Assembly (NCBI GenBank): GCA_003151655.1
Contig: PLYB01000163.1
Span: 3,602-30,346, forward strand
Reading direction: 5' to 3'
Source of the DNA: Gallionellaceae bacterium
Lineage (GTDB): Bacteria; Pseudomonadota; Gammaproteobacteria; Burkholderiales; Gallionellaceae
DNA: 26,745 nucleotides
Under the pieces are notes generated by a model, which was not told where the DNA came from, made no database searches, and saw only the letters and a program-made list of their open reading frames with translations. The position numbers were made by a program, and so were the translations under genes. Positions 24,702 through 26,745 of the stretch are shown here, piece by piece; position 1 is the stretch's first letter; every line of letters starts with the position of its first letter.

Positions 24702-24895
24702 ATGTTAATCCTAGAAAAAGCTGTTGTCCACGAAAGGCACGAAAAACACGAAAAAACTCAGAGAACTTTATACTACGAAACATAACCCTCCGAAGAACTT
24801 TTGGCCGGGCACCCGGATGGGTGAATCACCGAACGAATGCAACCTCCAGTTTTATTTCGTGCCTTTCGTGGATGAGTCGCCGTTTTTAGGTTAAT
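24702..24895. repeat. Dispersed inverted-repeat element, copy 2 (between zwf and glk)
   Basis: Shares with copy 1 (11786-11950) the left end gttaaycctagaaaaagc, the arm gtccacgaaaggcacgaa (from 24726), the central tcaccgaacgaatg and the ttttatttcgtgcctttcgtg arm (24851-24870). The right arm is shorter than in copy 1, and a few dozen middle bases differ (an added ggccgggcacccgg block). The right end ctttttagggttaa-like sequence (cgtttttaggttaa, 24881-24894) mirrors the left end and carries the zwf TAA stop (24893-24891). Confidence 0.85.
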
Positions 24896-26396
24896 ACGCC
24901 TGTATATCCGCACCGTCCAGATTCAGTGAGTGACGCCAGAACTGATCGTCCCGATCAAACAAGCGATAGGTTCCGCGCGGTCCCCAGCTTCCCGCCTGAT
25001 AGGTATTGATGAACTCGCGCTCCATAGCCCACACTTTGAGCACCGGGTCGACCACGCGCCAAGCCGCCTCCACTTCGTCGATACGCAAGAACAAAGAATG
25101 GTCACCCAGCATCACGTCCAGCAGCAAGCCCTCATACGCATCGTACTCTTCATCAGTTTCTTTGCGATAGGTCGCATCCAGACTCATGGTGCGCGTGTGC
25201 ATATCCAGCCCCGGCACCTTCACCTGCATTTCCATCTTCAAACAATCATCCGGTTGAATACCCATCATGATCCAATTCGGCCGCGATGGTCCTTGTCGTG
25301 TGCGTCGCAGCAAATCTTGTGGTGGATTTTTAAAACGAATACAGATGGCAGAACTGTTTTCCGCCATGCGTTTGCCGGTGCGCAAATAAAACGGCACGCC
25401 AGCCCAGCGCCAATTGTCGACAAACAATTTTAAGGCGGCATAAGTCTCGGTGGTGCTATCTGCTGCCACATTCTTTTCTTCGTGATAGCCGGGAACAGTT
25501 TTTCCATCAATCACACCGCTGGCATATTGCCCTCGAAACGCATGTGCATGCACGGCATTCTGCGTTATCGGGCGAATCGCCTTCAGCACTTTCACTTTCT
25601 CATCGCGCAAATGTTCCGCCGTTAGCGAAACCGGCGGCTCCATCGCCACCAGCGCCAACAGTTGCATCAAGTGGCTCTGGATCATGTCGCGCAGTGCGCC
25701 CGCTCCCTCGTAGTAATCCGCACGTCCTTCGATACCCAAAGTCTCGGAATGAGTGATCTGCACATGATCAATGTAATGATGATTCCACAACGGCTCCAGC
25801 AGCATATTGGCGAAGCGGAACACCATCACATTCTGCACCGTACCTTTGCCCAGATAATGGTCGATACGATAGATTTGCGGCTCATCCAAATGCCGGTACA
25901 AACTGGCTTGCAGCGTTTGCGCGCTGAGCAAATCGTAGCCGAACGGTTTCTCCACCACCACTCGACGCCAGCCGCTAGTCTCTTTGAGCAGTCCTACATT
26001 GCCAAGTTTTTCAACGATTTTCGGATAATCCGCCGGACGTACCGCCATGTAGTACACCACGTTGGGAGGAAAATCTGTGTTGCCATCCAGCAGCTCTTGC
26101 AAACGCGTATAGGCGTCATCGTCGCCGGGAGGAATGGCAAAGTAATGCCAGCGCTGGCAAAAACGTTTTAACGCATCTTCGTCTATTCCCTTGGCGTAAA
26201 CACCCCGCAAAATATCAGTCACTAATTTCACCCACTCATCGCCCGTGCGCACCACAATATCGCAGCCCAATATCACCATCTGCTCGGGCAGGCGTTTGGC
26301 AATTTCCAAGCGGAATAATGCGGGAATAAGTTTGCGTTGGCTCAAATTGCCGCCCGCACCGAAGATCGCCAGAGTACAGGGTTCAATGATCTTCAT
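24891..26396 (-). CDS. zwf: Glucose-6-phosphate 1-dehydrogenase
   Basis: Oxidises glucose-6-P to 6-phosphogluconolactone with NADP+, the entry to the oxidative pentose phosphate pathway. Its 501 residues are typical. The nucleotide-binding motif is GAGGNLSQRKL (13-23), with N where GDL is usual. EKPFGYDL (149-156) and the substrate signature RIDHYLGKG (177-185) follow, with G185 replacing the frequent Glu of DHYLGKE. The catalytic His in DHY and the lysines are kept. The start overlaps the gnd stop (ATGA, 26396-26393). Its stop codon lies in the terminal bases of a repeat element. Confidence 0.96.
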   Translation of the reverse strand: MKIIEPCTLAIFGAGGNLSQRKLIPALFRLEIAKRLPEQMVILGCDIVVRTGDEWVKLVTDILRGVYAKGIDEDALKRFCQRWHYFAIPPGDDDAYTRLQELLDGNTDFPPNVVYYMAVRPADYPKIVEKLGNVGLLKETSGWRRVVVEKPFGYDLLSAQTLQASLYRHLDEPQIYRIDHYLGKGTVQNVMVFRFANMLLEPLWNHHYIDHVQITHSETLGIEGRADYYEGAGALRDMIQSHLMQLLALVAMEPPVSLTAEHLRDEKVKVLKAIRPITQNAVHAHAFRGQYASGVIDGKTVPGYHEEKNVAADSTTETYAALKLFVDNWRWAGVPFYLRTGKRMAENSSAICIRFKNPPQDLLRRTRQGPSRPNWIMMGIQPDDCLKMEMQVKVPGLDMHTRTMSLDATYRKETDEEYDAYEGLLLDVMLGDHSLFLRIDEVEAAWRVVDPVLKVWAMEREFINTYQAGSWGPRGTYRLFDRDDQFWRHSLNLDGADIQAY

Positions 26397-26745
26397 TTTG
26401 ATTCACCCGCGTGTTTGACAGCGTGCCCGCCAAAGGCATTGCGCATGGTGGAAAGTAGACGGTAGCCGTAACCGGTTTGATTCTGGCTGTTGAAGCGCAT
26501 CTGCAACGCCAGCGTCAACACAGGTGCCGCCACGCCCTGATCGATCGACTCGACCACCGTCCAGCGCCCCTCACCGGAATCCGGTACAAATGGCGCGATA
26601 TTCACTAGTGCCTGATCGACCTTCAATGCTTCCGCTGTCAGATCGAGCAGCCAACTGCGCACCACCGAACTGTGCCGCCACAACTCGGTGATCTGCGCCA
26701 GATCCAAATTAAATTCCTGCTTGCCGCGCAACAACTCCAGCCCTT
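26393..26745 (-). CDS. gnd: 6-phosphogluconate dehydrogenase (decarboxylating), C-terminal part, cut by window edge
   Basis: The frame enters from the right window edge (GLELLRGKQEFNLDL), so only the last ~117 residues are visible. The helical C-terminal domain shows ITELWRHSSVVRSWLLDLT, then the block PDSGEGRWTVVESIDQGVA and QMRFNSQNQTGYGYRLLSTMR. This form matches the short (about 300-residue) YqeC/GntZ-type 6-phosphogluconate dehydrogenase rather than the 470-residue E. coli type. It converts 6-phosphogluconate to ribulose-5-P with CO2 release and NAD(P)H formation. It is coupled to zwf by a four-base overlap. Confidence 0.88.
   Translation of the reverse strand, partial: GLELLRGKQEFNLDLAQITELWRHSSVVRSWLLDLTAEALKVDQALVNIAPFVPDSGEGRWTVVESIDQGVAAPVLTLALQMRFNSQNQTGYGYRLLSTMRNAFGGHAVKHAGESK

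Noticed and set aside
24700..24783. N-terminal extension of glucokinase to 24783
   Set aside because: The codons fall inside the dispersed repeat element and precede the conserved AGDIGGTK start block; the ATG at 24699 fits the family.
25662..26171. 169-codon plus-strand frame opposite zwf
   Set aside because: Antisense to a conserved dehydrogenase; composition typical of a shadow frame.

Overview
This window looks like the chromosome of a betaproteobacterium. The best guess is the Gallionellaceae/Nitrosomonadales neighbourhood (Gallionella, Sideroxydans, Nitrotoga-like), but this is inferred from gene content and protein style, not from a marker gene. Points in favour are a RegB/RegA redox pair with the GGSTNPF motif, a dacC-dat-ybeD-lipB run, NAD-linked Hox hydrogenase genes, a phosphoketolase/acetate kinase pair, and a glycogen/oxidative pentose phosphate cluster. 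There are no rRNA or tRNA genes, CRISPR arrays, transposases or phage genes.

Layout. (1) 1-1290: the 3' part of a UvrD/Rep-type helicase cut by the window edge, then about 340 bases without a gene. (2) 1632-9084: a lipoate/cell-wall block on the minus strand (dacC-dat-ybeD-lipB, then lipA). It is interrupted by three plus-strand genes between lipB and lipA: an HDOD protein, a metallo-beta-lactamase-fold hydrolase and a seven-bladed propeller lipoprotein. (3) 9205-11783: regB-regA (minus) with a divergent PCu(A)C copper chaperone (plus). (4) 11958-15031: hoxF-hoxU-hoxY (minus), the diaphorase module and the small subunit of a NAD-reducing [NiFe] hydrogenase. No hoxH follows; a repeat element and the copper chaperone sit there instead. 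(5) 15278-17482: a SulP anion transporter fused to STAS and cyclic-nucleotide-binding domains, divergent from hoxF. (6) 17631-21164: phosphoketolase and a short acetate kinase (plus). (7) 21204-26745: gnd (partial)-zwf-glk-glgP (minus), converging on ackA at a hairpin terminator.

How the genes could work together. Glycogen phosphorylase and glucokinase feed hexose phosphate to Zwf and Gnd, which yield NADPH and pentose phosphate. Phosphoketolase cleaves xylulose-5-P or fructose-6-P to acetyl-P, from which acetate kinase makes ATP. This is a coherent stored-carbon fermentation or redox-balancing module. The Hox diaphorase proteins and RegBA point to the same theme of NAD(H) and quinone redox state. 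LipB/LipA supply lipoyl groups to 2-oxoacid dehydrogenases.

The strongest oddities are non-coding. A dispersed inverted-repeat element of about 165-195 bases occurs twice (11786-11950 and 24702-24895). Each copy ends at or beside the TAA stop of a minus-strand gene, and the first lies exactly where hoxH is expected. A second family of purine/pyrimidine-tract palindromes has been absorbed in frame into the N-terminus of lipB and also lies between xfp and ackA. I found no clearly new multi-gene defence or biosynthetic system. The most unusual arrangements are hoxFUY lacking hoxH and the gene island that splits lipB from lipA.
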